This document shows positions 31,964 to 42,208 of a stretch of DNA of 64,000 nucleotides, piece after piece (position 1 is the first letter of the stretch; every line of letters begins with the position of its first letter). Under the pieces are notes generated by a model, which ran no database searches, had not been told where the DNA came from, and saw only the letters and a program-made list of their open reading frames with translations. Position numbers and translations under genes: made by a program. The stretch is from the NCBI GenBank assembly GCA_030549205.1, contig JAUKTV010000015.1, positions 124,001 through 188,000 of the forward strand, in the 5' to 3' direction. Source of the stretch: Apiosordaria backusii (lineage: Eukaryota; Ascomycota; Sordariomycetes; Sordariales; Lasiosphaeriaceae).

Positions 31964-33466
31964 TTATTCATGTAAGGAGGGTACCCCATTTAAACGCCTC
32001 CGCGAGATCCGAGACAGTTGACCGTTTGGCTCGCCAGCGAGCTTGACGGCACGAGCATTGTTCATTTGGAGGTTGTCCAGCACATTTCGCTCAAAAATAC
32101 CTTGCTTCTGTTCGGCTGCCGGTGTGGGAGCAGCGGCAGGGGCAGGGGTGGCGGCCGGAGCCGGGGCGGCAGCGGCCGGTTGTCGTGTTATCATGATATA
32201 GGCCACAACAGCCGCGACGATGATCACAATGATGGCAACTAGTTAATAACCAATCAGTTCAAAGGCCACATCAAAGGGAAACTTTTTGGGAGGTAGCAAC
32301 ATACCACAGATACCGAGGCAAATCCACTTCTTTTTGCGTGTTTTCCTGGCTGTAACAACAGCCACCTCAAGCTCTTCATTTGCCTTGACCATATCCCCGG
32401 CGGCCTGTTCGACATGCTGGTCGATCTGCATGACAACTGCTTTTTGCTCCTCGAGCAACACTTGCATCTCCTCCATGAGGTTCACAAGCTCGTTCAGTCT
32501 CTTCTCCACCTCCAGCATCTCCTCGTGGCGCTGCCGTACCGCTGCGAGGACAGAGCTTGCTTGACCGGAGCGGTTGCTCTGCATGAGCGCTTGCGAGAAG
32601 ACCGCGGGCTCGCTGTCCACCATCCGGCGCATCTCAGCGTCACTGATATTATCTCCCTTCACAATGCGGATCTGGCGCTCTGTCTGCTCTCGTATCCTCT
32701 TTCTGTTCTCGCCCTCCAGCGACTGGAACCTTTGAATAGCAGCCTGCACCTGTCGCTCAACGAGCCCAACCTGCCTGTTGCCGCCCCCTAGCTTGTGATC
32801 ATCGGTCTTGACGACCCGGACACGGTCCTTCAGCGCCCTGAACCGTTCCATGATGGTTGTCGTCAAACTATCGATGTCCTTCCGGATTTTTGCTTCGTTC
32901 ATCGTACTAGATAGCGATACTTGGAGGTTGGCGAATTCGTCGAGCAGGGCCTCGACACTTCGAACATCGTTACTGATCTCGGAGCATTTCTGAAGAATCG
33001 AGCTTTGGGTTGGTGAGGATGAGGATGTGGGAAGCGAGTTCATCTCGACATTGGCTATACACAGCTCGCGGTTAGAACACCCGTTGGCCGAACGACGTTC
33101 GGGGCAGTCTTGAACTCACCTGCATTACGGTCGTCGAAAGGGTTGCTATAGCCGCTAGGGCTGTTTCCCCCTCGGTTGTAGCCTCCACCTCCTCCACCTC
33201 CTCCACCTCCATATCCGCCCTGACCATACCCGCCACCACCGCCCTGGTTATAGGGATTGTTATTTGGGTTGTACCCCGCGTACTGAGAAACGAGAGTCAT
33301 CAGCGGTTTGTCTCAGTGGCAGTCCAAACGCTCGCGCGAATGTTTCAGGGGCCCCTCTGCTTGGCATATGCAAACCACGAGGGGGAATGAGACATTGCGA
33401 GAGCTCCAGAGCTTCGCTTCTCAAACTTGAAGATCGTGGATGTCAACAGCATATACTCACACTCAT
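31964..33466 (-). CDS. Plasma-membrane syntaxin (Qa-SNARE, Sso-type) with extended C-terminus
   Basis: t-SNARE for exocytosis at the plasma membrane. Preferred model: exons 33466-33461 (ATG AGT only), 33282-33120, 33054-32305 and 32238-31964, giving 397 aa. The mini-exon start gives MSYAGYNPNNNPYNQGG; reading from an in-frame Met at 33300 is the alternative. An N-terminal Gly-rich stretch precedes the Habc domain. The Qa-SNARE motif (about residues 230-290) has its zero-layer Gln in LLEEQKAVVMQIDQHVEQA. A basic stretch (RKTRKKKW) then leads into the membrane helix, about residues 301-324 (VAIIVIIVAAVVAYIMIT). Unusually, 73 residues follow the helix, rich in Ala/Pro and then in basic residues. 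Confidence 0.88.
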
Positions 33467-35110
33467 ATTTTGATGTAGGAACGCGAAAGCGCCGCTCGAA
33501 AAAAAAGCTAGGGGAAAAGCGTCGGGAGGCGCGGCAGAAGGGAGGTCAGGGACCCGAGCAACTGCGATTATGATGATGAGGTGTGGTGGTTCTCCAATGT
33601 TTTGCTAGTGCAAAGAAAACCGCGCTGGAAAAAAGGGTATCGAGATCGCAAAAATGAACAGGGAAAAACACGAGCGCCAAAATTGAGAAAGAAGTTCCAG
33701 GGGATCAAAAACAGCAGTGGGCACGGCTGTGTTAATGAATGGTGGTTTACTGGCCATCAAAAAGATCTCAGGAGGTCGGCCCAAACGAGGTTAGCGGGTT
33801 TGTGGCGCGGTCTCACGTTCGCTTATGGGACAGCCGCTCACGTCGGGATCATAGACCCCTTGTTCTGGAACTGTTGCAGTGGACTTCAAAAGGTACACCT
33901 ACCCTCAGGGGAATTGTTGTTAGTGTGGCCAGGGTCATTTTCTAGCATCTTCCACCAAATAACCCCTTGTCCCACTAACAATAAATACCGTGGAATAGGT
34001 GTACCTGTGTGTTGTTGCCTTTTTGCAACAGCAGCTTGTACAGTATGGATGGGCAAAAAGCATCAGTCTAGACTCGGACCCAAACAGCCCTCCCCTCCAA
34101 TCATGGTCTGAATCGAGGGCGAATCATGGCCAGTGACTGGGTCTCGATGCCCAGAGGAACCTGATAGGAGTGGTAAAGAATGCACCCTCGCCAATTTGAA
34201 AGCGCTTGGCTGGTTACAAAAAGCCGGTCTTGGCAAACTGCAGCTTAAATCCAACGCAGGCCGGGCCAGGCCCGGCAACAACAACCGTTTCAGAACGGCG
34301 ATCGTCAAGCACGTTCAATCGTCAAACAGACATCGGCCCCGTAAAAAAGACGGGAATGTCACCGCACTGTTGTTTCCTTCACGCCAATCCTCTTCTCGTC
34401 CGTTCAACGAGGCTGTCACCAATCCTTTGATCCTGATCCTAACAGGGCACCCTTCCCGAGCTCGCGCCTGCATACTGCACGCCCTCAGCCCCAGAACCCG
34501 ACCAGACCTAACACGCCGTAGGCTGGGCGGCTCAGTACCGCTACCCCACCGCGGGGAAGGGAACCAGTGTGACGCAAGGTTGGGTATCTTGAAGCCCGCG
34601 GCTTTGGCCTGGGCCTGAATGTGGCAGAACCCACAGCTGGGGACAACATCAGAGAGCATGGCTTGATGGGGATTTTCGCGTCAGCATACCTCCGTCCGAG
34701 TTGCCAGAAGATCACGACCACCCTCCACACGCAACGCCTATGGATACCAATGCTATCTTGTAGTTACCAGCAAGTGCCACCAGGAGCTTGTTTCCAAAGA
34801 TTACGGGTTACTTTTCGCAGCACCTCTGTTCGGTAATCTCATACAATGCGAATGGGCGATGTAATGATCTGATGAAATATAGAGAGAACATTGAATATAT
34901 CATGACATGCCAAACATGCTTGCAAAATCAGCATAACTCACAGCTGGACACATGCCAAATCCTTGTTAGGAAACATGTTTCTGTCAGGACCTTCAACCAT
35001 CTAACCTGCCAAAAATCTCCGCCACTCTATTAACACCAACAGTACCCAGCAAAGACCGGCCGTCAATGTAGATCAATGGGTCCAAAAACACACCCTTTCC
35101 CGTCACCAAC
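33467..35110. other. Intergenic, 1.6 kb
   Basis: This holds the syntaxin promoter and 3' flank of the MEMO1 homologue. Two plus-strand frames (33581-34111, 176 codons; 34133-34618, 161 codons) have no signature and odd composition, so neither is called. A foldback repeat lies at 33891-34006. Confidence 0.5.
33891..34006. repeat. Foldback (inverted-repeat) element, about 116 bp
   Basis: The outer 11 bp are perfect inverted repeats: AGGTACACCTA at 33891-33901 and TAGGTGTACCT at 33996-34006. Further inward, TTGTTAGTG-type sequence on the left arm pairs with CACTAACAA on the right arm, so imperfect complementarity extends about 50 bp. The size and design resemble a miniature inverted-repeat element. 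I see no clear flanking target duplication. Confidence 0.6.
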
Positions 35111-36197
35111 TCACACCACTGCATAAGCGGAAGCATAGCTCACACTGAAGTCAAAGGTCTTCTTGACCAGGTTGCTTCTCTGGTATTGGACGAACTTGAA
35201 TCTCCCCTTCCCATCTGCTGGTCCGTCTCCTTCAACAGCTTCCAATGCTGCCATAATCACGCCAATAGGATGCCTCCCGCAGACAGTATTGTGGCTATCT
35301 TGAATAACCTTGTAGAATTCGTCATGCTCGCCGGACTCGACCGCGTCCATAGCCAGCTGGTCCAGCACCTTGATGACCTCATGGATCTCCGGCTCCCCAG
35401 AACTGACACCGAGCTTACTCCAGTCGGGCGGGGTGACGTCCAGAATCTCGTGCCTCACCCCCTTAGTCCGTGGTGCATCCAAGTTCCGAAATGCTCCGTT
35501 CGAGAAGTGAGGCCTGTAACTAAAGCGTGAGCCCCAATGGCAAAAGTCGGATGAAACGATCCAAGCCGTAGTCGGGTCTTTTAGATATGGCGATAGCAAC
35601 CTTCCAAAGGCCTTTTCTTCTTCAGCGGATCCATCGCCAACAAGAATCGGAACAATGGGTGGGTACTTCATGCTGTCGTTCCCGAATGTCTGTTCCAGTC
35701 TCTTCCAGAGAAATGGGATATGCATCTCCAGAGAGTGCTCGTCAACGTCTCGGCGCGTGGGTATATCTGTAAACTTGCCCGTTTCTCTCAGCTCGTTTAC
35801 TGTGTCCCTGTCCACCACCAAATCCCCAAATGGCGTTGCGTATTTGCTGAATGTGGTCAAGGCACAGCCTCGAAGGTAGTACGTATGAGATGGCCCGAGA
35901 ATAAAGACCCGTTTCGCCGCACTGAGGTCGAGAGCCTTGTAGGCCCAGGCCGCGCAAGGGCCGGAATACGAATAGCCAGCATGGCTGGATAAGGTTAGCA
36001 AGGGGATTCCATCAGTGAAGGTGGTTCTAAACAGCATCAACCTACGGAGCTATGATGACTCTGGCTCCAGGGACGGGGAGACCGTTATCATCTAGTTTGT
36101 CAGGTACACGACTCAGGAACTCGTCAAGCTGCGATGACAACTCCTCTTCATCTTCATCGTACCAGGATCCGGCGTGACTAGCCTCCCGTGTTGCCAT
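35111..36197 (-). CDS. MEMO1-family protein
   Basis: Member of the MEMO1/YJR008W family of class III dioxygenase-like fold; human MEMO1 binds copper or iron and acts in signalling and redox control. The exons are 36197-36046 and 35984-35111 (61-bp intron), giving 341 aa. The first exon supplies ATREASHAGSWYDEDEEEL. The splice restores IIAPHAGYSYSGP, with the first conserved His. GPSHTYYLRG has the second, and SSDFCHWGSRF and CGRHPIGVIMAALEA the conserved Cys/His sites near the C-terminus. All key residues I know for the family appear present. It ends YASAYAVV. Family assignment is firm; cellular role in fungi is uncertain. Confidence 0.92.
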
Positions 36198-36700
36198 GTT
36201 GGTTGAGGTGTGTCGGGGTCAGGGTAAAATTCAGACCAAGACAAAAGAGTTCGAACCGATTGTGTGGTTGCTCAACCTAAAGCTCGAGGGAGCATAGAAG
36301 CGTCATTGCAGGAAGATGGTGGCCAGCTGAGGCGGGGTATATATTGGAGCATGTCACTTGGGGACCTCTGCCCCGCACTGACGTCTTTTCCACCTGCAAC
36401 CACCACGACACCGTCAGCTGCATGTCATTAGCGGAAACACATATCATAGTGTTATTGGAAACCTGTAGATTTCAACCACGATGTTTATTTATAAAACTGA
36501 TCCAGCCGCCCAGTAAACCTTTGACAGGCAACAAACCACAAACGCCATTCAACCAGCAAATATCAGCCAACCCCCCGTTCAAGCGCAAGGTATATATATG
36601 ATTCCCAACCCACTGATCCTCGTGACGCCAATAGCATGCTTCCCAAATATGTTCAACAAACCGCAAAACAAATCAACACAGGTCCGTATCAACCTGCCCA
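36198..36700. other. Intergenic between MEMO1 and zinc-ribbon genes
   Basis: This holds the MEMO1 promoter and the 3' flank of the next minus-strand gene. Nothing distinctive was seen. Confidence 0.45.
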
Positions 36701-37498
36701 TCAGCACACACCAACACCCTGCGTCCAGCCGCTCTTGTTCGCCGCCCCCCAGTCCCTCCTTCCCGCGCAAGCCAGACACCGCCTGTGTTCCCCAAGATTG
36801 CTGACCGAGCAGCTGAAACATACGGTCTTCCCACAAGCACCGCACATGTGTTCTCCCGCTTCCACGACCCCATCTACATCCATCATCATTTCATCCTGAT
36901 CACCACCGGTCCCTGAACCCACCAGCCCAGTGCCACAGTCGTCACACGTTGTTGAGGCTATCACTGGAAATGAAGTGGGCATCACCGCCGGCGATGGTGA
37001 CGAGGCCAACGACGATTGAGATGAGGAGGGGGCAGCCGCAATTCGTGTGGGAAGCTTCCAAAAGCTATGAAGAGAGCGTTGGTGTTGTTCGGAGTGCGTC
37101 TGCGAAGTAACCGGGGCCGGCGTGGGTTCGGTGACTTGAACTTGTGGGGGCCATGGTGCTTGGAGTTGATGCTGCTGTTGCTGTTGTGCAGAGTATAACA
37201 GATGGAGAGTATGTTCTGCGGAACGGAGAGGTAAATAACTGCGACCGAGCATTGTTTACGCCAAAACAAAGGGGCGCTTACGGTGAATGATCTCCTCGGA
37301 TGGCCTATTATCCCGGAAGCGCTTCATTGTGCGGCCCGGCATATGGGAAGTAGGAAGACGAGGCGAAAAGAACCCGCGCCTAGCCGTGTCCATTGCGCAG
37401 ATGGCATCAAAGTTGAAACTGCTGGCTCGAGGCGGCGACGCGAGGGCTGAGCTGAAGGAGTTCAAGTGCGAGTCGGACCGTTTACGCTTGACAACCAT
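36701..37498 (-). CDS. Fungal protein with C-terminal zinc ribbon
   Basis: Protein of 243 aa, exons 37498-37282 and 37215-36701 (66-bp intron). The N-terminus is basic (MVVKRKRSDSHLNSFSSALA) with a later RTMKRFRDNRPSEEIIHQ segment that looks nuclear and conserved. A Gln-rich, low-complexity middle follows (SAQQQQQHQLQ). The C-terminal part has two CxxC pairs: CDDCGTGL and, after an acidic loop, CGACGKTVCFSCSV followed by CLAC, consistent with a zinc ribbon. Met at 37498 is chosen because the sequence becomes basic there; an upstream in-frame Met exists at 37543. I do not recognise a named function; nuclear location is inferred. Confidence 0.78.
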
Positions 37499-38157
37499 CT
37501 TGCCAGTACTGATGAATGTTGGAGGGTGTTGAGTATCAACCAATCTCTCGTGATCAATTGGAAACTTGAAAGTAACAATGCCAAAATCTTATAATGCGAC
37601 ACGGATGTTGTAGAGGTTGCTTGAGTGACCAGTCAGGAGGAGGACGTCTTGAGGAAAGGAAGACGGCCATCAATTTGAAGGGGGGGGCTGGACGCGACGC
37701 GACTGTGCCGCGCCCACACGCGTGGATCTTTAAGTGCATCTCAATGGTCAGTGCTTTTCGCGTCTCTCTGAACCCCCACCATAATCCTGGCAGATATCCC
37801 ATCCAATCTACATCTACAATTGATGCAAGCAACCTTCTCGAAGTCTCTATTTCCGGCAGGGTCGGCTTTAAGCACCAACATTGAACTCCCCAGGGAAGGG
37901 CCTCGTCAGCGGAGAACTTCTTCGGTTACCCTAGCAGTTATTCAATATGAGAGGCACTGATACCAGAGGGTGGGAATCGGAACGAGGAAGGTAGCAGTCC
38001 GGATACCTCACAACTGCCCCGGCTGTTTGCGCTTTGCCGGAAAGTCTTCCATGAGGGGAAGATATATACAGCCTGGTCGTACCTGAATGGTGGATGGTCA
38101 GTAGTTACTTGGCATCATCTCGACTTCTATTCTGGAAAAACCTCCTACGTTACTAAA
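37499..38157. other. Divergent zinc-ribbon/tannase promoter region
   Basis: A divergent promoter of 0.66 kb. Small frames here (37554-37884) overlap each other on both strands and are not called. Confidence 0.45.
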
Positions 38158-39768
38158 ATGAATATCAAGGCTCTATTCTTCAGTCTTCTACCCCAAACGG
38201 TGCTTGTGGCCTCTCAGTCTTGCAACGTTGATTCATTCAACGATGTTCTCGGTATTTCTGCCAAGGTTGTTTCGGCAGTGTCTGTTTCCGATGGGCACGC
38301 ATATGGCGAGGGCACTGCAAATCTGGCCTACCCCATAGCTCCCACCAAGCTTCCAGAGCTTTGTGCCCTCATCGTCAACGTCTCGAGCTCTGACATCTCC
38401 AACTACCGTTTCGGTCTCTTCCTTCCTACCCAATGGAATTCGAGGTTTCTGGCAGTGGGGAATGGGGCCTTTCTAGGTGGAATCAACTGGCTGGATATGG
38501 GATCCGGTGTTCGCTATGGCCATGCTGTGATGTCGACCGACACAGGCCATAATTCATCTGCGGTTGACCTCACGTGGGCCCTGAACAACCAAGAGAGGAA
38601 GAAAGACTTTGGCTACCGCGCGATGCACGGATCGGTGGAACTGGCCAAAAAGATAACAGAGGCTTACTATGGCGCAAGGATCAGCTACTCGTACTACTCG
38701 GGTGCATCTACCGGTGGGAGACAGGGGCTGAAGGAGGCACAGATTTCACCGGCAAGTTTTGATGGCTTGCTGATCGGAGCTCCCGCATGGTACACAAGTC
38801 ATCTACAAACATGGTCAACCAAGGTCGCCCTATATGATCTCCCCGTGACGGATAAAAAGCACGTCAATCCCTCGTTCTTCGGGGTCCTCGCAGCGGAAGC
38901 TATTCGGCAGTGCGACGAAGTTGATGGTCTCAAGGACGGCATCGTCAGTCATCCCGAGCTGTGTGACTTTACACTAGCGCCACTGTTGTGCAGCAACTCA
39001 CCGGGAACAGACCCATCCGCCTGTTTGACGGAAGAACAGGTAGAAACCGTCCGAAATGTCTACGGTGATTTCTACGCTGAAGGAAAACTTGCCTTCCCGG
39101 GGATGGAGGTCGGTTCCGAATCTCAGTGGAGTTTTCTCCTGGGAGGCGCTGCCCCCACCGCTTTCGGAGATGCCTACATACAATACTTTCTGTATGACGA
39201 TCCTACCTGGGACTGGACACAGTGGGATGATGGCATCGTGTGGCAGGCCGATGAGGCGGACCCTGGAAACTGTACCGCTGATGCGTACGACATGGCCAAG
39301 CTGAAAGAGCGAGGTGGAAAGATACTCATGTACCACGGAGCTGCGGATGCGCTGATCCCTCCCGGAAGTTCCCAGCTTTTCTACGAGCGTGTTGCAGAGG
39401 TTATGGGAGGCATTAACGGTTTACAAGATTGGTTCCGATATTTCATAGTTCCTGGTCTGCAGCATGTCACGGGAACTGTAGTGGATGCCCCCTGGTATTT
39501 TGCTGGCTCAGGCTCTCAGGGCAGACTGGGCACATCTACTTATTCAACGCCCGGCTTCGAGGATTCCAAGCATGACGCCTTGCTGGCTCTGATGGCATGG
39601 GTGGAAAATGGCACGGTGGTCGAGGAGCTCATCGCCACGACGTGGAAGAACCAGGCGGATCCCAGCTCGGGAGTGCTAAGACAGAGACCGTTATGTCCTT
39701 ACCCTAAGAGGCAGACTTATAACGGCAGTGGGGATCCAGATGTGGCAGAGAGCTTTTTCTGTCAGTGA
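38158..39768 (+). CDS. Secreted tannase/feruloyl-esterase family protein, atypical active site
   Basis: Member of the tannase family (PF07519), whose enzymes release gallate or hydroxycinnamates such as ferulate from plant material outside the cell. Single exon of 536 aa; signal peptide about residues 1-20 (MNIKALFFSLLPQTVLVASQ). The nucleophile elbow is YSGASTGGRQG with S184. The acid is D397 in YHGAADALIPP and the His is H436 in VPGLQHVTG. Characterised members have a CS-D-HC motif in which the two Cys form a disulfide next to the triad; here the positions are Ala183 and Val437. A calcium-site-like acidic segment (CDEVDGLKDGIVSHPELC) is present. Activity is plausible but substrate is unknown. 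Confidence 0.9.
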   Translation: MNIKALFFSLLPQTVLVASQSCNVDSFNDVLGISAKVVSAVSVSDGHAYGEGTANLAYPIAPTKLPELCALIVNVSSSDISNYRFGLFLPTQWNSRFLAVGNGAFLGGINWLDMGSGVRYGHAVMSTDTGHNSSAVDLTWALNNQERKKDFGYRAMHGSVELAKKITEAYYGARISYSYYSGASTGGRQGLKEAQISPASFDGLLIGAPAWYTSHLQTWSTKVALYDLPVTDKKHVNPSFFGVLAAEAIRQCDEVDGLKDGIVSHPELCDFTLAPLLCSNSPGTDPSACLTEEQVETVRNVYGDFYAEGKLAFPGMEVGSESQWSFLLGGAAPTAFGDAYIQYFLYDDPTWDWTQWDDGIVWQADEADPGNCTADAYDMAKLKERGGKILMYHGAADALIPPGSSQLFYERVAEVMGGINGLQDWFRYFIVPGLQHVTGTVVDAPWYFAGSGSQGRLGTSTYSTPGFEDSKHDALLALMAWVENGTVVEELIATTWKNQADPSSGVLRQRPLCPYPKRQTYNGSGDPDVAESFFCQ

Positions 39769-40219
39769 TGATGGTAGCATCTAGTTTCTTGTCTACGACG
39801 TGCTAAGCTGCAAGTCAGAGCAAACACATAACTACAATCCAACCTACACCCTTAAAAAAGTGAGATAGGCTTATTGAACCATTTTTAAGAGGTATGATTC
39901 ACATAGGCAGCAGCTTGCTAACTAGCAGACTTGGGAAGTTGACTTCATACATTCGAGGTCCAAATAAAGATTATTGCCAAGTCCGCCCAGTCTTTGTATT
40001 CAATGATGTCTTGGCGTCCCGTGATCTGGCGGTGCTGACGTGAGGCCCAATTGACGCGTCTTCCATTTTGATCCCCGCGCTACGCGTCCCATTTCAACGT
40101 CTGCTCTCTAGCAAGATCAGCATTGCTCGCAACGATCGGCACACATGTTGGTCGATGCACTGTCGTGAAATGTTGTATTTTGCTCTGAGAAGTCTACGCC
40201 GCCCGGTTGACATTTCAAG
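39769..40219. other. Intergenic before the polymerase kappa gene
   Basis: This holds the tannase 3' flank and the polymerase promoter. Nothing distinctive was seen. Confidence 0.45.
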
Positions 40220-42208
40220 ATGACCTCGGGAGAGCTGCCACAACAGACAAAGGAGCTGCACACACCAGAGATAGAACCGGTTGATGATAAAACACCGCAG
40301 CCCAGCGAGGCGGTCGACCAAAGACATGCAACCGAAGCCGAGCTTGCGTCGCTGAAATATTCGCTGCTTGGGCCCTCGTTGACGAAAGCTGGTCAGGATA
40401 AGGTTGATCAGTCCAAGGTAAGCCCAAGCTGCTTGTTCTTTTATTGCCAAAGTCTTTGGACTCATCGCTGTTGTCAGGTTGCCGAAATCATCTACAATGC
40501 CTCCAAGGGGTCCAAGTTCTTCAACCGTGAGGAAGAAAGAGACAAGGCCCTCACGGCAAAGATTGATCAAATTCTCACCAAGAAGCGTCAGTTAGAGAAG
40601 CTTGATCTCTCGCGCGAACTCAGAGCTGCGGATACACTGCTTGCTCAACTCGAGGCTTCGCGTGATCTTACGCAGCATATCGTCCACCTTGATTGCGATG
40701 CTTTCTATGCGTCTGTCGAACTGCTGGACCGTCCTGAACTCGCGGAACTGCCGTTTGCCGTGGGCGGGGGCGTGCTTACCACCTGCAATTATGTGGCCCG
40801 GAAGTTTGGATGCCGCAGCGGGATGGCCGGCTTCGTGGCAAAGAAACTTTGCCCGCAGCTCATCCTACTCCCCCTCAACTTTGACAAATACAACGCAAAG
40901 GCGGCCGAAGTGCGGGAGATTCTAGCGGACTACGACCCCCGTTTTGAAAGCGCCAGTATCGACGAGGCATACCTCAACATCACCCAGTACTGCATCGACC
41001 ACGACATGGAAGCCGCAGACGTGGTGTTACAAATGAGAAAGGAAATTCACGAAAAGACACACATCACCGTGTCAGCAGGAATTGCCGCCAACGCCCGCCT
41101 CGCTAAAATCTGCTCCAACATGAACAAACCTAACGGACAGTTTGTTCTCCCACGGGATCGAGTGGCCATCATGGAGTTTATGCGGGACCTCTCCTGCCGT
41201 CAAGTCAACGGTATCGGACGAGTGCTAGAACGTGAGCTCCAGGCTGTGGGCATTAATACCTGTGGCGACGTGTACACACAACGGCAGTTCATCGAAAAAT
41301 TGTTTGGCGAGAAGACATACACCTTCCTCTTGCGGTGTTACCTCGGCCTCGGACGGACAAACATACAACCTGCCGAAGAGTATGAGCGCAAGAGTGTTGG
41401 GACCGAGCGCACATTTCGCGACATGGATGATCCAACCCAGCTGCGTGAGCAGCTCAGACGGATAGCAGAGGAACTGGAAAAAGACATGCGCCGCGCCGAA
41501 TGCAAAGGCCGAACGCTTTGCATCAAGGTCAAACTCCACACGTACGAGGTGCTCACACGCCAAGTAGCTCCGCCAAAGGCAGTATACCTAGCTGACGACT
41601 TGTACAACTACTCGCTGCCTATGCTAGCCAAATTGGAACAAGAGGTACCTGGTCTGAAACTCCGCCTAATGGGTCTGAGATGCACCCATCTGCTCAGCAC
41701 CAGAAAGCCAGATGCGATGGCCTTTTTCGGATTCAAACCGAGACGATCAGATTCCGGTGAAACTGGGGAATCTACGAGCGGCTCCAGGGTGAAGAATGCT
41801 GTAAGCATCGAGGAGGAGTGGGAGGAATGGCCCGCTGAGACATCAGATGATGCCCACGTCGACCATGCAGATAGCAGCTCGGGAGTGAACAGTCCATTTC
41901 GGAGGCATGGCAAAGAGATCCTCCCCAACCCGAAGAAGAACCAACAGCCTGCCGAGGAAGACCAGGAGGTATGGTGGGATTGCCCAATATGCAACCGACC
42001 GCAAACGCCTGATGAAAGACAGTTTAATGAACACATTGATCTATGTCTCTCGAGGCAGACTATTCGAGATACAATCCAGCAAGTAGCTGCTTCGGACCCT
42101 TCACCTAGCAAGACACATGTCCCAGAAATAACCAAGACGAAAGAGAAGAAGAGGGGAAGGCAGCCAGCGCCAGCGGACCCCCGTCAGAAGAAACTTCGGT
42201 TTGGATAA
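40220..42208 (+). CDS. DNA polymerase kappa (Y-family translesion polymerase)
   Basis: Error-prone polymerase for bypass of bulky minor-groove lesions, in the nucleus. The exons are 40220-40417 and 40478-42208; the 60-bp intron is a multiple of three with no stop, so retention would add 20 residues. The spliced protein has 642 aa. The N-clasp precedes the catalytic motif VHLDCDAFYASVE (D138, D140), with SASIDEAYLNIT supplying the second acidic pair. SAGIAANARLAKICSNMNKP and NGIGRVLERELQAVGI (helix-hairpin-helix) follow. The little-finger domain contains ERTFRDMDDPTQL. A single C-terminal ubiquitin-binding zinc finger (DCPICNRPQTPDERQFNEH, then LC) and a basic tail end the protein. Animal kappa has two such fingers; one is seen here. 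Confidence 0.94.
   Translation: MTSGELPQQTKELHTPEIEPVDDKTPQPSEAVDQRHATEAELASLKYSLLGPSLTKAGQDKVDQSKVSPSCLFFYCQSLWTHRCCQVAEIIYNASKGSKFFNREEERDKALTAKIDQILTKKRQLEKLDLSRELRAADTLLAQLEASRDLTQHIVHLDCDAFYASVELLDRPELAELPFAVGGGVLTTCNYVARKFGCRSGMAGFVAKKLCPQLILLPLNFDKYNAKAAEVREILADYDPRFESASIDEAYLNITQYCIDHDMEAADVVLQMRKEIHEKTHITVSAGIAANARLAKICSNMNKPNGQFVLPRDRVAIMEFMRDLSCRQVNGIGRVLERELQAVGINTCGDVYTQRQFIEKLFGEKTYTFLLRCYLGLGRTNIQPAEEYERKSVGTERTFRDMDDPTQLREQLRRIAEELEKDMRRAECKGRTLCIKVKLHTYEVLTRQVAPPKAVYLADDLYNYSLPMLAKLEQEVPGLKLRLMGLRCTHLLSTRKPDAMAFFGFKPRRSDSGETGESTSGSRVKNAVSIEEEWEEWPAETSDDAHVDHADSSSGVNSPFRRHGKEILPNPKKNQQPAEEDQEVWWDCPICNRPQTPDERQFNEHIDLCLSRQTIRDTIQQVAASDPSPSKTHVPEITKTKEKKRGRQPAPADPRQKKLRFG

Noticed and set aside
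33581..34111. 176-codon open frame in the gap after the syntaxin gene
   Set aside because: No family motif, odd Trp/Arg/Lys-rich composition, and it runs straight through the 116-bp foldback repeat; most likely chance.
34133..34618. 161-codon open frame
   Set aside because: Overlaps frames of similar length on the other strand, has no recognisable domain and no plausible start context.
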